From Aquimarina aggregata (GTDB lineage: Bacteria; Bacteroidota; Bacteroidia; Flavobacteriales; Flavobacteriaceae), in NCBI RefSeq assembly GCF_001632745.1, contig NZ_LQRT01000024.1:124001-188000 (forward strand): a stretch of 64,000 bases of DNA, written 5' to 3'. Below, in pieces: positions 7,415 to 16,029 of this stretch. The notes under the pieces were generated by a model that saw only the letters and a program-made list of their open reading frames with translations, had not been told where the DNA came from and did not search any database. The translations under genes and the position numbers were made by a program. Positions within the stretch are counted from its first letter, which is position 1; each line of letters opens with the position of its first letter.

Positions 7415-10222
7415 TTAGTTTTTTAGGAAACGTTTCATAAGAATATTGCCATCTGGTGTAGCTACTTGTAAAAAGTAAACACCTGATCTTAAGCTAGAAA
7501 CGTCTATTGTACTTATAACGGTTCCTTTCCGTACTAATTGCCCTATAAAATTTTTGATCTCGAACTCATAAGCGTTGCTTGAATCAATTTTATTGTTCAT
7601 TAGGATGTTAAGTTCTGCTCCTATTACTGGATTAGGAAAAACAGAGAGCGTTATGTCCTTATTTGTAGCTGATGCATTGGATCTAGCAGTGCTGGCAGTA
7701 ATCGATATGTTATCTATAGCGATATCAGCTTGCCAAGTGCTACCTGTTACTCTATTAAATCTAAGTTGAATACCACTTCCTGCATAGGATGAAAGGTTGA
7801 TATTGGCAGTATTCCAAGCATTACCTTGGTTTCCTGTTTGATTCCATATACTTGTCCAAGAACCTCCTTCATCTGTACTAACTTCTAAGTCTATGCTACC
7901 CATATCTGCAGCTCCAAACATATGATACGCAAATGAAAATGAAGCCGTACTCGCTGCGCTAAGATCTATACAAGGAGAATTTAAAATCGCACTTTTATTA
8001 GGATATCCTGTTCCATTTCCTGAGGCTTCAACATAAATATAAAAAGTTCCTTGATTTGCGCTAGAAGGTCCAGTACTTCTTGATGGTGTTCCGTTAGAAT
8101 CTACTGTCCAGTCTATATCATCTGCAGCAGATTGTGTCCAAGCGCCAAGAGTATTTTCAAAACTTTCATTGTATGGGAAAGAAGAAATTCCAGATGTACA
8201 TCCACTAGGTCCAGTATTGCCATTTTGGATTGTTATGATGTCAAGAGCGATATCACTTTGCCATCCTTGATTACCATCACCAGTTACTACATTAAATCGT
8301 ATTTGTACACTGTTTTCGCCTGCATATGCTGAAAGATCTACATCGGCAAGATTCCAATCACTTCCTTGTGTGCCGGCTCTACTAAATATACTTGTCCAGT
8401 TTCCGGTGTTGTTTGTTCTGGCTTCTACCGTTAAGGTTTCTACTGCACTTCCTAACATATGATATTGAAAGCTAAGACTAGGAGTGGTTAATGCGCTAAA
8501 GTCTAAACAAGGAGAGTTAAGAATTGCTCTTTTGTTAGGGAAACCAGTTCCATTTCCAGATGCTTCAACGTAAATATATGTATTACCATCTACTGCACTG
8601 CTTGGCCCTGTACCATTAGATGGGGTGCCTCCTGAGTTTCTAGTCCAATTTAGGTCATCACCTGAGGTGGCATCACTCCACTGTCCAAGATTAGTTTCAA
8701 AACTTTCAGTAAACGGAAAAGAAGAAATTGTGTTTGAACAATTATTTGGTGGATTTCCTCCTGTCGTGGTGAAGGTTGTAGAGCTACTATATTGTGACGT
8801 ACTTCCGTCAGGACATTTACTTCTTACCTGAGCTTCATATTGCGTAGATGCGGATAAGCCTGAAATAGTGGATGATGTTGCAGAAACTGCTGTTGTTGTC
8901 CAGGCAGAAGAACCTGCTACGCGATATCGTAAATCATATGTAGTTCCTGATACGCTGCTCCAGTTTAGCAAAGCAGAGCTAGAGCTAATATTTGAAGCAG
9001 ATAATGAAGAGGGTGTAGTGGCATTACATACGGCTGGACTACTTTTTTTGACTAAGAAGAAACCTCCTTCGATATCACTAATAACGATATTTCCACTATT
9101 AAAATAGGGGTATACATTCCATACACCATTAAAAGCAGCGCCATTACTAGAAGTATAGGTGTCAAAAAAGCCAATTTCTGTCATATTTTTATTTCCGATG
9201 TCAGAAATATCGATTACTCTAATACCTGCTCTATAGTTTGCAAGATAGAATTTATCTCCTTTTACATATCCGTTGTGGTCAATTGCTGCGGTAGGGCCAG
9301 TATAGATTAAGTGTTCTTTTGGGTTATCAAGATCAAGAAAATCAAAAACTATAGTTCTGGTATTAAACCCAACACCTTGTTCGTCGGTTTCATCTCCCAA
9401 GATAAAATATCTCATATCTTCTGTAAACCATCCTTGATGAGTGTATCCTACATCAGGGTATTTTATAGTAGATAAAGTAACAGGATTTGCTTTGTCGGTA
9501 ATATCGGCAATAACAACTTCTATTTCATTACTACCAATTAAGATTTCTCTTCCTGCGTATGTTGCATCTGGACCATTGTAGGTTACCACTTGCGCATCAT
9601 GAGTATATGCTCGTTGTCCTCCTGATAAGAATCCCCCAGCGTTAATTGGGTTTTTTGGATCTTGAATGTTAATAAAAAGTGGTCCCCCTCTGTAGGGCCC
9701 AGAATTTCTTTGTGCTCCTACAACATATGCGTATCCAGAATCTTCATTAATAACGATGTTATGAGCGTTTCCAAATTGGGTATATCGTGTATCTGCATTA
9801 AAATTTTGTGGTGGATTTGATACATTTCGTAGACGTGTCAAATCAAAAACTTGCATCCCATGATTAGAGGCTTCACTTACGATAAAAGCATGGTTTTTAT
9901 ATACTTTTACATCTCTCCATGAGCTATTGCTAGTTGCTGTTGGTAGCTTGCCCAGATAAACTGGATTTGTAGGATTAGAAATATCGATAAATGCGGTTCC
10001 GTTATTGAGACCGATAATTGCGTATTCTTTTCCGTTAGAAGGGTCTGTCCAACCCCAACTATCGTTACCTGCTCCGGCACTCATTGTTGCTAAAGAGATG
10101 CGAGACATGAGATCATAATCTTTGCAGGGATATGAGCCAGCTAAACCATTTTGACATGGTGTCTGACCATAGGAAAGAACTGCTGTAAATATCAGCAGAA
10201 AAGTAATTTTTAGATTTTTCAT
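7415..10222 (-). CDS. Large secreted T9SS protein: choice-of-anchor B, Fn3, two MAM-like domains
   Basis: This 935-aa protein begins with a Sec signal peptide (about 1-19). A choice-of-anchor-B/LVIVD-type repeat domain spans about 20-395, a fibronectin type III domain about 400-490, and two tandem MAM-like jelly-roll domains about 495-670 and 675-850. The last ~75 residues are a T9SS type A sorting domain: FPNP motif, then a GVYFLQV-type strand and a basic C-terminus. It should be secreted through the outer membrane and anchored or released by T9SS. It is the first gene of the MbnP/MbnH-like operon. Its N-terminal domain is closely related to the protein at 10573-11814. The biochemical role is unknown. 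Confidence 0.87.
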   Translation of the reverse strand: MKNLKITFLLIFTAVLSYGQTPCQNGLAGSYPCKDYDLMSRISLATMSAGAGNDSWGWTDPSNGKEYAIIGLNNGTAFIDISNPTNPVYLGKLPTATSNSSWRDVKVYKNHAFIVSEASNHGMQVFDLTRLRNVSNPPQNFNADTRYTQFGNAHNIVINEDSGYAYVVGAQRNSGPYRGGPLFINIQDPKNPINAGGFLSGGQRAYTHDAQVVTYNGPDATYAGREILIGSNEIEVVIADITDKANPVTLSTIKYPDVGYTHQGWFTEDMRYFILGDETDEQGVGFNTRTIVFDFLDLDNPKEHLIYTGPTAAIDHNGYVKGDKFYLANYRAGIRVIDISDIGNKNMTEIGFFDTYTSSNGAAFNGVWNVYPYFNSGNIVISDIEGGFFLVKKSSPAVCNATTPSSLSASNISSSSALLNWSSVSGTTYDLRYRVAGSSAWTTTAVSATSSTISGLSASTQYEAQVRSKCPDGSTSQYSSSTTFTTTGGNPPNNCSNTISSFPFTESFETNLGQWSDATSGDDLNWTRNSGGTPSNGTGPSSAVDGNTYIYVEASGNGTGFPNKRAILNSPCLDFSALTTPSLSFQYHMLGSAVETLTVEARTNNTGNWTSIFSRAGTQGSDWNLADVDLSAYAGENSVQIRFNVVTGDGNQGWQSDIALDIITIQNGNTGPSGCTSGISSFPYNESFENTLGAWTQSAADDIDWTVDSNGTPSRSTGPSSANQGTFYIYVEASGNGTGYPNKSAILNSPCIDLSAASTASFSFAYHMFGAADMGSIDLEVSTDEGGSWTSIWNQTGNQGNAWNTANINLSSYAGSGIQLRFNRVTGSTWQADIAIDNISITASTARSNASATNKDITLSVFPNPVIGAELNILMNNKIDSSNAYEFEIKNFIGQLVRKGTVISTIDVSSLRSGVYFLQVATPDGNILMKRFLKN

Positions 10223-10572
10223 TGAGTTTGTGTTTTAAGAGTTAGTTTGCACTAAATATTTATGTCATGTAGTAATGGTTTAAAATTCAAATAATTACCT
10301 AATTTATCGATTTTATTCGTGCTTATTTGTGAATTCTCTATAATGTTTTGAATATTTTAACTTTTATTAACTGTATTTAACACTAAAATCGTGTTAAAAG
10401 GTAAGGATTATATTAAAATAGCACGATTACCTTATTTATTATATAAAATTAAGCCTTTTAAAACAAGAAATTTTAAGGTTCTGATTATTATAATGTTATG
10501 AAATAAGTTGGTCGTTTTTATATACACCTATTAAGAGTTGCAGAAGCACTACTGACTATACGTAATTAGATT
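10223..10572. other. Intergenic region, no gene
   Basis: This 350-base AT-rich gap separates the lipoprotein paralogue (upstream, minus strand) from the large T9SS gene. I see no ORF of note and no clear TAnnTTTG box. The only structure is an inverted repeat with 8-base arms (TTTAACAC at 10376-10383 and GTGTTAAA at 10391-10398), which could be an operator or weak hairpin about 155-175 bases before the start of the 10222 gene. Confidence 0.4.
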
Positions 10573-11814
10573 TTAAGGTGTGCTTTTGTGAATTAATAAG
10601 AACCCTCTTTCAATATCACTAATTACAATATTTTCACTGTCAAAATATGGATATACGTTCCAGGCACCATTAAAGCTAGCATTATCATTTACAGGGTATG
10701 TATCAAAAAAGCCTGTTTCAGTGATGTTTTTATTTCCAATATCCGAAATATCAATCATTCTTATTCCTGATCTATAATTGGCCAAATAAAATGTATTCCC
10801 TTTTACATATCCATTATGATCAATAGCTGAGGTAGGTCCTGTATAGGTCATATGAAATTTTGGGTTGTCAAGATCTTCAAAATCAAAAATAAGTGTTCTA
10901 GTATTAAACCCAACACCTTGTTCATCAGTTTCATCACCTAAAATGAAATATCTCATATCTTCAGTAAACCACCCTTGATGGGTATATCCTACATCGGTAT
11001 ATTTTATTGTAGATATAGTGATAGGGTTATCTTTATCTGTAATGTCGGCAAGTACAACTTCTACTTCATTGCTTCCGATAAGTATTTCTCTACCTGTATA
11101 ATCCGAGTCAGGTCCGCTATAGGTGATGGCTTGCGCATCATGGCTATATGCTCTTTCACCCGAAGAAAGAAAACCTCCAGCTGCAATAGGATTTTTAGGA
11201 TCCTGAATATTAATAAATACAGGCCCACCTCTAAATGGCCCTGCTCTACTCGTGCCAACAGCATATGCAAACCCAGAGTCTTCATTAATAACAATATTGT
11301 GAGCACTTCCAAAATCTTCAAAACGTGTATCTGCGGTGAATGTTTCTGGTGGGTTGGAGACACTGCGTAATCTTGTAAGATCAAAAACTTGCATTCCATG
11401 ATCTGGCGCTTCACTTACAATAAACGCGTGATTTTGATATACTTTAACATCTCTCCATGAGCTACTAACTGTAGCTGTTGGTAGTTTGCCCAAATAAATA
11501 GGTGCACTGGCAGTAGAAATATCAATAAATGCAGTACCATTATCTAAACCAATTAGTGCATATTCTTTTCCGGTAGAGGGATCTGTCCATCCCCAGCTAT
11601 CATTACCACCCTGCGCTCCCATTTCTATTAGAGGTATAGAAGAAATTAAATCATAACCATTACATGGGTATAATCCTCCTACAGAGCCATTTTCACATGG
11701 TCCAGATTTTACATTAGCATTTGGATTAGTACTTCCTCCGTTGTCATCTTGACTGCAATTGGTAAGGCCAAAGACAAGAATAATAAAAGAAAAGACAAAG
11801 AAGTAATTTTTCAT
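10573..11814 (-). CDS. Choice-of-anchor B family lipoprotein
   Basis: This 413-aa protein has a lipobox cysteine at C20 followed by SQDDNGG. The remaining ~370 residues form a single choice-of-anchor-B (LVIVD-like repeat) domain. Sequence is nearly collinear with residues 20-395 of the protein at 7415-10222, sharing GNDSWGWTDP, GNAFIDI-like and ILGDETDEQGVGFNTRT stretches. It is therefore a recent paralogue with a lipid anchor in place of a T9SS tail. It is probably surface exposed. A -7 promoter element lies 26-33 bases before the ATG, so it is likely transcribed on its own or leads into the next operon. Confidence 0.88.
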   Translation of the reverse strand: MKNYFFVFSFIILVFGLTNCSQDDNGGSTNPNANVKSGPCENGSVGGLYPCNGYDLISSIPLIEMGAQGGNDSWGWTDPSTGKEYALIGLDNGTAFIDISTASAPIYLGKLPTATVSSSWRDVKVYQNHAFIVSEAPDHGMQVFDLTRLRSVSNPPETFTADTRFEDFGSAHNIVINEDSGFAYAVGTSRAGPFRGGPVFINIQDPKNPIAAGGFLSSGERAYSHDAQAITYSGPDSDYTGREILIGSNEVEVVLADITDKDNPITISTIKYTDVGYTHQGWFTEDMRYFILGDETDEQGVGFNTRTLIFDFEDLDNPKFHMTYTGPTSAIDHNGYVKGNTFYLANYRSGIRMIDISDIGNKNITETGFFDTYPVNDNASFNGAWNVYPYFDSENIVISDIERGFLLIHKSTP

Positions 11815-11839
11815 AGGGATAGCTATTTTAGTAAATATA

Positions 11840-11847
11840 CAAAAGTA
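11840..11847 (-). promoter_or_regulatory. -7 promoter element of the choice-of-anchor B lipoprotein
   Basis: Minus-strand TACTTTTG matches TAnnTTTG and ends 25 bases before the ATG at 11814. No TTG is visible at the expected -33 distance, so the assignment rests on the -7 box alone. Confidence 0.35.
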
Positions 11848-11969
11848 TGATGTTAAAATATTAACGATTATAAATTAAAATAATTATAAATCAAGGTGTT
11901 ATCTGTATTTAAAGTATTGTCTTTTTTATAAAACATATAAAATATAGTAACACTCAAAACATTGTTGAT

Positions 11970-11977
11970 TAAATTTG
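11970..11977 (+). promoter_or_regulatory. -7 promoter element of thiL, possibly leaderless
   Basis: TAAATTTG matches the TAnnTTTG consensus and ends only 4 bases before the thiL ATG at 11982. If it is used, transcription would begin at or next to the start codon and give a leaderless message. No -33 TTG is seen at 17-23 bases. No thiamine-pyrophosphate riboswitch is present. Confidence 0.3.
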
Positions 11978-11981
11978 CAGC

Positions 11982-13028
11982 ATGATTGAAGATAAAAACA
12001 CACCTAGAACATCATTGTCTGAGTTAGGAGAATTTGGACTTATACGTCATTTGACAAAGAATTTTGAAATCAAACAAGAAACAACGCACTTGGGAATCGG
12101 AGATGATGCAGCGGTTTTGGATTTTGATGGTAAAAAGTGTGTGTTAACAACGGATTTGTTGATCGAGGGTGTGCATTTTGACCTTACCTATATGCCTTTG
12201 AAACATCTTGGATACAAAGCTGTTGTTGTAAACCTATCAGATGTATATGCTATGAATGCTAAGGCGACCCAGATTACTGTTTCGATTGCAGTGTCAAACA
12301 GGTTTCCATTAGAAGCTTTGGAAGAATTGTATGCAGGAATTGAAACTGCTGCTAAAATTTATAATGTAGATGTCGTAGGAGGAGATACAACTTCATCGAC
12401 TACAGGATTGTTAATAAGTATAACGGCTGTTGGACATGCAGATCAGGAAGTACTAACCTATAGATCTGGAGCCAAAGAGAATGACCTTTTAGTCGTAACG
12501 GGGGATTTAGGAGCTGCTTATATGGGACTTCAGGTTTTAGAGAGAGAAAAACAAGTGTTTGAGGTAAATCCAAATTCGCAACCAGATTTAGACCAATATA
12601 CTTACCTTATAGAACGACAATTAAAACCCGAAGCACGTAAAGACATTGCAGAGCTTTTAAAAGCACTAGATGTACAACCAACAAGTATGATTGATATAAG
12701 TGATGGTTTATCTTCTGAGGTTATTCATCTTTGTACACAATCTAAAGTAGGTGCCAATGTGTATGAAGAAAAAATACCACTAGATCCAGCTGTAATTTCT
12801 ATTTGTGAAGAATTTAAATTGAATAGTACTACCGTTGCCCTTAATGGAGGTGAAGATTATGAATTATTATTTACTATAAAACAAGAAGACTTTCCAAAAA
12901 TAAAAGCAAATCCCAACCTAACAGTAATAGGTCATATTGTCGATGAGAAAAGTGGAATAGGTTTAGTTACCAGAGCAAATGAAAAAATTGCATTGCAAGC
13001 TCAAGGATGGAATCCTATTAAAGAATGA
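11982..13028 (+). CDS. thiL: Thiamine-monophosphate kinase
   Basis: ThiL phosphorylates thiamine monophosphate to the cofactor thiamine diphosphate with ATP. The 348-aa protein shows the PurM/ThiL-fold motifs: GIGDDAAVLDF near 40-50, the metal-binding TTDLLIEGVHFD near 60-71, NLSDVYAMNA near 86-95, and GGDTTSS near 130. The C-terminal half contains MIDISDGLSSE and NGGEDYELLFT, also family hallmarks. It stands alone, with no other thiamine gene nearby, and is divergent from the upstream lipoprotein gene. Confidence 0.96.
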   Translation: MIEDKNTPRTSLSELGEFGLIRHLTKNFEIKQETTHLGIGDDAAVLDFDGKKCVLTTDLLIEGVHFDLTYMPLKHLGYKAVVVNLSDVYAMNAKATQITVSIAVSNRFPLEALEELYAGIETAAKIYNVDVVGGDTTSSTTGLLISITAVGHADQEVLTYRSGAKENDLLVVTGDLGAAYMGLQVLEREKQVFEVNPNSQPDLDQYTYLIERQLKPEARKDIAELLKALDVQPTSMIDISDGLSSEVIHLCTQSKVGANVYEEKIPLDPAVISICEEFKLNSTTVALNGGEDYELLFTIKQEDFPKIKANPNLTVIGHIVDEKSGIGLVTRANEKIALQAQGWNPIKE

Positions 13029-13038
13029 TATTAAAAAA

Positions 13039-13305
13039 TTATGATGCTGCCTGAAATGTGGTCTCAGATTTTCTTTTTGCTTTTTTAGCGTGTACAGAAG
13101 CTAAAGCGTTATTAATCTCTTTTAACTTAGGAGTCATTACCTCTAATCTGCCTCTACTATTTGTTGTTGCTTGTTCATTACAATGTGAGCAGGAATATTC
13201 TTTAATGTGATGTGTTACATCTTTACTTAAAACGTAATCGTGACCGAATAGGGAACAGTATATTTTAGAGAAGGAAAATGTAGGAGTTGGGGTAGATTTT
13301 TTCAT
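13039..13305 (-). CDS. Small conserved zinc-ribbon-like protein
   Basis: This 88-aa protein has C17, H22 and a later CSHC pair (about 39-42), so a single zinc-binding site is likely. The C-terminal third is basic (HAKKAKRK). It has no signal peptide or membrane segment. It belongs to a type of short protein commonly seen in Flavobacteriaceae, and I know of no function. Its stop lies 10 bp from the stop of thiL, convergent with it. Confidence 0.7.
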   Translation of the reverse strand: MKKSTPTPTFSFSKIYCSLFGHDYVLSKDVTHHIKEYSCSHCNEQATTNSRGRLEVMTPKLKEINNALASVHAKKAKRKSETTFQAAS

Positions 13306-13524
13306 ATTTCTAGGGGTATTAATACATGTAAAGGGGATTATAGGTTCATTATCAATACAATAATAATAAAAAAAAAGTTATTAACAAGTTGTTTGTAAGA
13401 ATTTTTTGATTCAAATAAGGATTTTTTAACTAAAATTCCTATTTTATACGGTTATTAGACCGAATAATACGTATTTCGTCTATAAGAAGTGTTGAAAAGA
13501 TTATAGTATTTTGTTAATTTCTTG

Positions 13525-14304
13525 TCAATAGGATTCTAAAAAACTTTTTAATTCACTTAAAAACTCTTTCTTGTTTTCGAGGTAAGACATATGGCCTCCA
13601 TTAAAACTAATGTGATCAATGTTACACAGTTTTGTTTCTTTTTGGTTTTGTGCATATGAAAGAACAGGATCATATTGTCCAGAAAAAATTACTTTTGATC
13701 CTTTAAATCTTAACAAGGTTTTTGTATAATCTTTTCTTATTTTCATTCCTTCAAGAGCCGATATAATTCCTTGTAATGAAGTTTTTGATGCTTGGTTTTT
13801 AATTTCTTCTATTTCTTTAAGAAAGTTTTTTCTGTTTTTTTCTGCGAATAAATTTGCAATAGCCATACTGGTATATGCATTCGGATTTTTTTTAACAATT
13901 TGAATTGCTCGTGTGCGATTAACTTTTCGTTCGGCACTATCAGGAAAAGAAGTTGAGTTAAGTAAAACCAATCCAGAGAATAAGTCAGAAAACTGATCGA
14001 TACATGCCAATGCAACATACCCTCCCATAGAGTGCCCTATTATGGTAGCTTTAGAAATTTTTAAATGATCTAAAACAGAACGAACGGCCATTGCCATAGC
14101 ATCCATTGTATGAACGTAGCCAAGAGACCCGGTATCACCATGACCAAGTAAATCAATAGTGATACATTTATAATGTTTTGAAAAAAAGAGAATGGTGTCT
14201 TTCCACATTGTAGAATTTTCTAGAAAACCATGTAAAAACACAAGGGGTCTTCCATTTCCTTCAGAATTATAATTTATTTTAATGCCTTTATATGCTAATA
14301 TCAT
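13525..14304 (-). CDS. Alpha/beta-fold hydrolase
   Basis: This 259-aa cytosolic hydrolase has the oxyanion motif HGF at 25-27, nucleophile elbow GHSMGG with S92, an acid candidate in SGQYDP near 213, and the catalytic histidine in NGGHMSY near 238. Length and layout match small esterase/peptidase-like members of the alpha/beta-hydrolase superfamily. The substrate cannot be inferred. It is divergent from brnQ, with 37 bp between the two starts. Confidence 0.9.
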   Translation of the reverse strand: MILAYKGIKINYNSEGNGRPLVFLHGFLENSTMWKDTILFFSKHYKCITIDLLGHGDTGSLGYVHTMDAMAMAVRSVLDHLKISKATIIGHSMGGYVALACIDQFSDLFSGLVLLNSTSFPDSAERKVNRTRAIQIVKKNPNAYTSMAIANLFAEKNRKNFLKEIEEIKNQASKTSLQGIISALEGMKIRKDYTKTLLRFKGSKVIFSGQYDPVLSYAQNQKETKLCNIDHISFNGGHMSYLENKKEFLSELKSFLESY

Positions 14305-14341
14305 TTTGAAATTTTATTTTTAGGCACATAAACGTAATTAA

Positions 14342-15622
14342 ATGAGATTTAATAAAGAAACTTTCGTTGCAGGATTTGCATTATTTTCTATGTTTTTTGG
14401 AGCAGGTAACCTAATGCTTCCTCCGTTATTAGGATACAAGGCAGGTGATATGTGGTCTTTAGTAACGATAGGATTTGTTATTTCTGCTGTAATCATACCT
14501 TTACTTGGTATTGTTGCTCATGCTAAATTACAGGGTACAATGCTGGATTTTGCTAAAAAAGTGTCTCCACAATTTAGCTTTGTATATTGTCTATTGGTGT
14601 ATGTAATATCAATCACGTTGCCATCGCCAAGAACGGCTTCGGTAACTCATGAAATGGCAATACAACCATTTTTTGATGTTAGTTCCTGGTTAACAAGTAC
14701 AGTTTATTTTGCTCTAGTTTTGATTTTTGTTCTAAATAGATCCAAAATTTTAGGACTACTGGGTAAGTTTCTTTCTCCTGTAATTTTTATCGTTATTTTA
14801 AGTATTATTTGTATTTCATTTTTTTCGACACAAGCATCTATTGCCCCATCAGATTTTCAAACTCCTATTATAAGTGGTTTATTAGAGGGGTATCAGACTT
14901 TTGATGCTATTGGAGCTGTTGTGGTTGGTGGCGTAATTATAATTTCGCTTAATCTTAAGGGGAAACAAGATTTTCAATCTAATAAAAAATTGATCATTAA
15001 ATCTGGAATTGTTGCTGGAATTGGACTTTTAATTATCTATTCAGGAATGATCTATAATGGGGCCTTGTTTAATACCGATTTTGACGCAACGATCTCTAGA
15101 ACAGAATTGTTGTCGGGTATAAGTTTTAAAACTTTAGGAAGTATCGGTAAAGTTTTTCTTAGCATTTTAGTAGGTCTTGCTTGTTTTACAACAGCGGTTG
15201 GTATCGTAACAGGAACTGCAGATTTTATGAAAGGTATATTTGATAATTCTCAAAAAGCCTATCTCATAACGGCTATTATTGGTTGTGTGCTGGGAGTACT
15301 TATGGGGCAATTTGATGTGCACTATATTATAACAGTAGCAGTGCCTGCATTAATGGTTATCTATCCTATCACAATTATTTTAATACTCTTAAATGTAGTA
15401 CCAGAAAAATTTACGAAACCAAAAGTTTTTAGATCAGTAGTTGTCGTAACTATTATTTTTAGTATTCCGGATTTTTTGGCTTCAATAGGATTAAAAAATA
15501 GCGTTGCACCTATTTTAGAACACCTTCCTTTTGGAAAATATAGCTTAGCTTGGTTGTTGCCTGCAATACTTATTTTTTTGATAATGAACAGTTATTTGTT
15601 GTTACAAAAAAAGCAAGATTAA
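14342..15622 (+). CDS. brnQ: Branched-chain amino acid:cation symporter (LIVCS family)
   Basis: This 426-aa polytopic inner-membrane protein has about 12 hydrophobic segments and the start typical of BrnQ: NKETFVAGFALFSMFFGAGN near residues 4-23, then LMLPPLLGYKAG. The family imports leucine, isoleucine and valine with Na+ or H+. It is monocistronic on the plus strand, divergent from the hydrolase gene. Confidence 0.94.
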   Translation: MRFNKETFVAGFALFSMFFGAGNLMLPPLLGYKAGDMWSLVTIGFVISAVIIPLLGIVAHAKLQGTMLDFAKKVSPQFSFVYCLLVYVISITLPSPRTASVTHEMAIQPFFDVSSWLTSTVYFALVLIFVLNRSKILGLLGKFLSPVIFIVILSIICISFFSTQASIAPSDFQTPIISGLLEGYQTFDAIGAVVVGGVIIISLNLKGKQDFQSNKKLIIKSGIVAGIGLLIIYSGMIYNGALFNTDFDATISRTELLSGISFKTLGSIGKVFLSILVGLACFTTAVGIVTGTADFMKGIFDNSQKAYLITAIIGCVLGVLMGQFDVHYIITVAVPALMVIYPITIILILLNVVPEKFTKPKVFRSVVVVTIIFSIPDFLASIGLKNSVAPILEHLPFGKYSLAWLLPAILIFLIMNSYLLLQKKQD

Positions 15623-16029
15623 ATTTTATGAATTCTTAAGTAAGTTATTTCTTACTATTTTATCGTTTAGAATTATACTGTGCTTACTACCTAGGTAGTA
15701 CTATTGTTTTTCTTCTTGTTTAAGCTTTTTATGAACTTTTACAGTATTTGTTTACCTAATTTAGGTACTTATGGTGTTTTTTGATTTTGTGACTTAAATC
15801 ATTCGAACACAATTAGTACAGTGTGAATAACCAGTATATCTTTTTCTTGAGCCGAGAAGTATCAACTATTTTTACGCAAACTTTTTACGGTTAGTCCTTT
15901 TAAGGTGTATTTTATCGATTTTTTAATATATATTTAAGAAATTATTTAGTCAGAAGGGGCTTAGAGGCCTAGCAATATAGTACATCGTCATTCAGTGTGA
16001 ATTTTAGTGTTTAATTTAAATGTATTTCG
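15623..16029. other. Intergenic region with a 16-base perfect palindrome
   Basis: No gene is visible in these 407 bases. A perfect palindrome, TACTACCT then AGGTAGTA, lies at 15685-15700, 63 bases after the brnQ stop. It could be an operator or part of a weak transcription end. No convincing TAnnTTTG promoter for the downstream peroxidase gene was found. Confidence 0.4.

Noticed and set aside
10975..11370. 131-aa plus-strand ORF inside the choice-of-anchor B gene
   Set aside because: It lies opposite a well-supported domain and has no recognisable features.
11900..11981. Thiamine-pyrophosphate riboswitch before thiL
   Set aside because: No THI-box sequence is present, and the likely promoter leaves no room for a leader.
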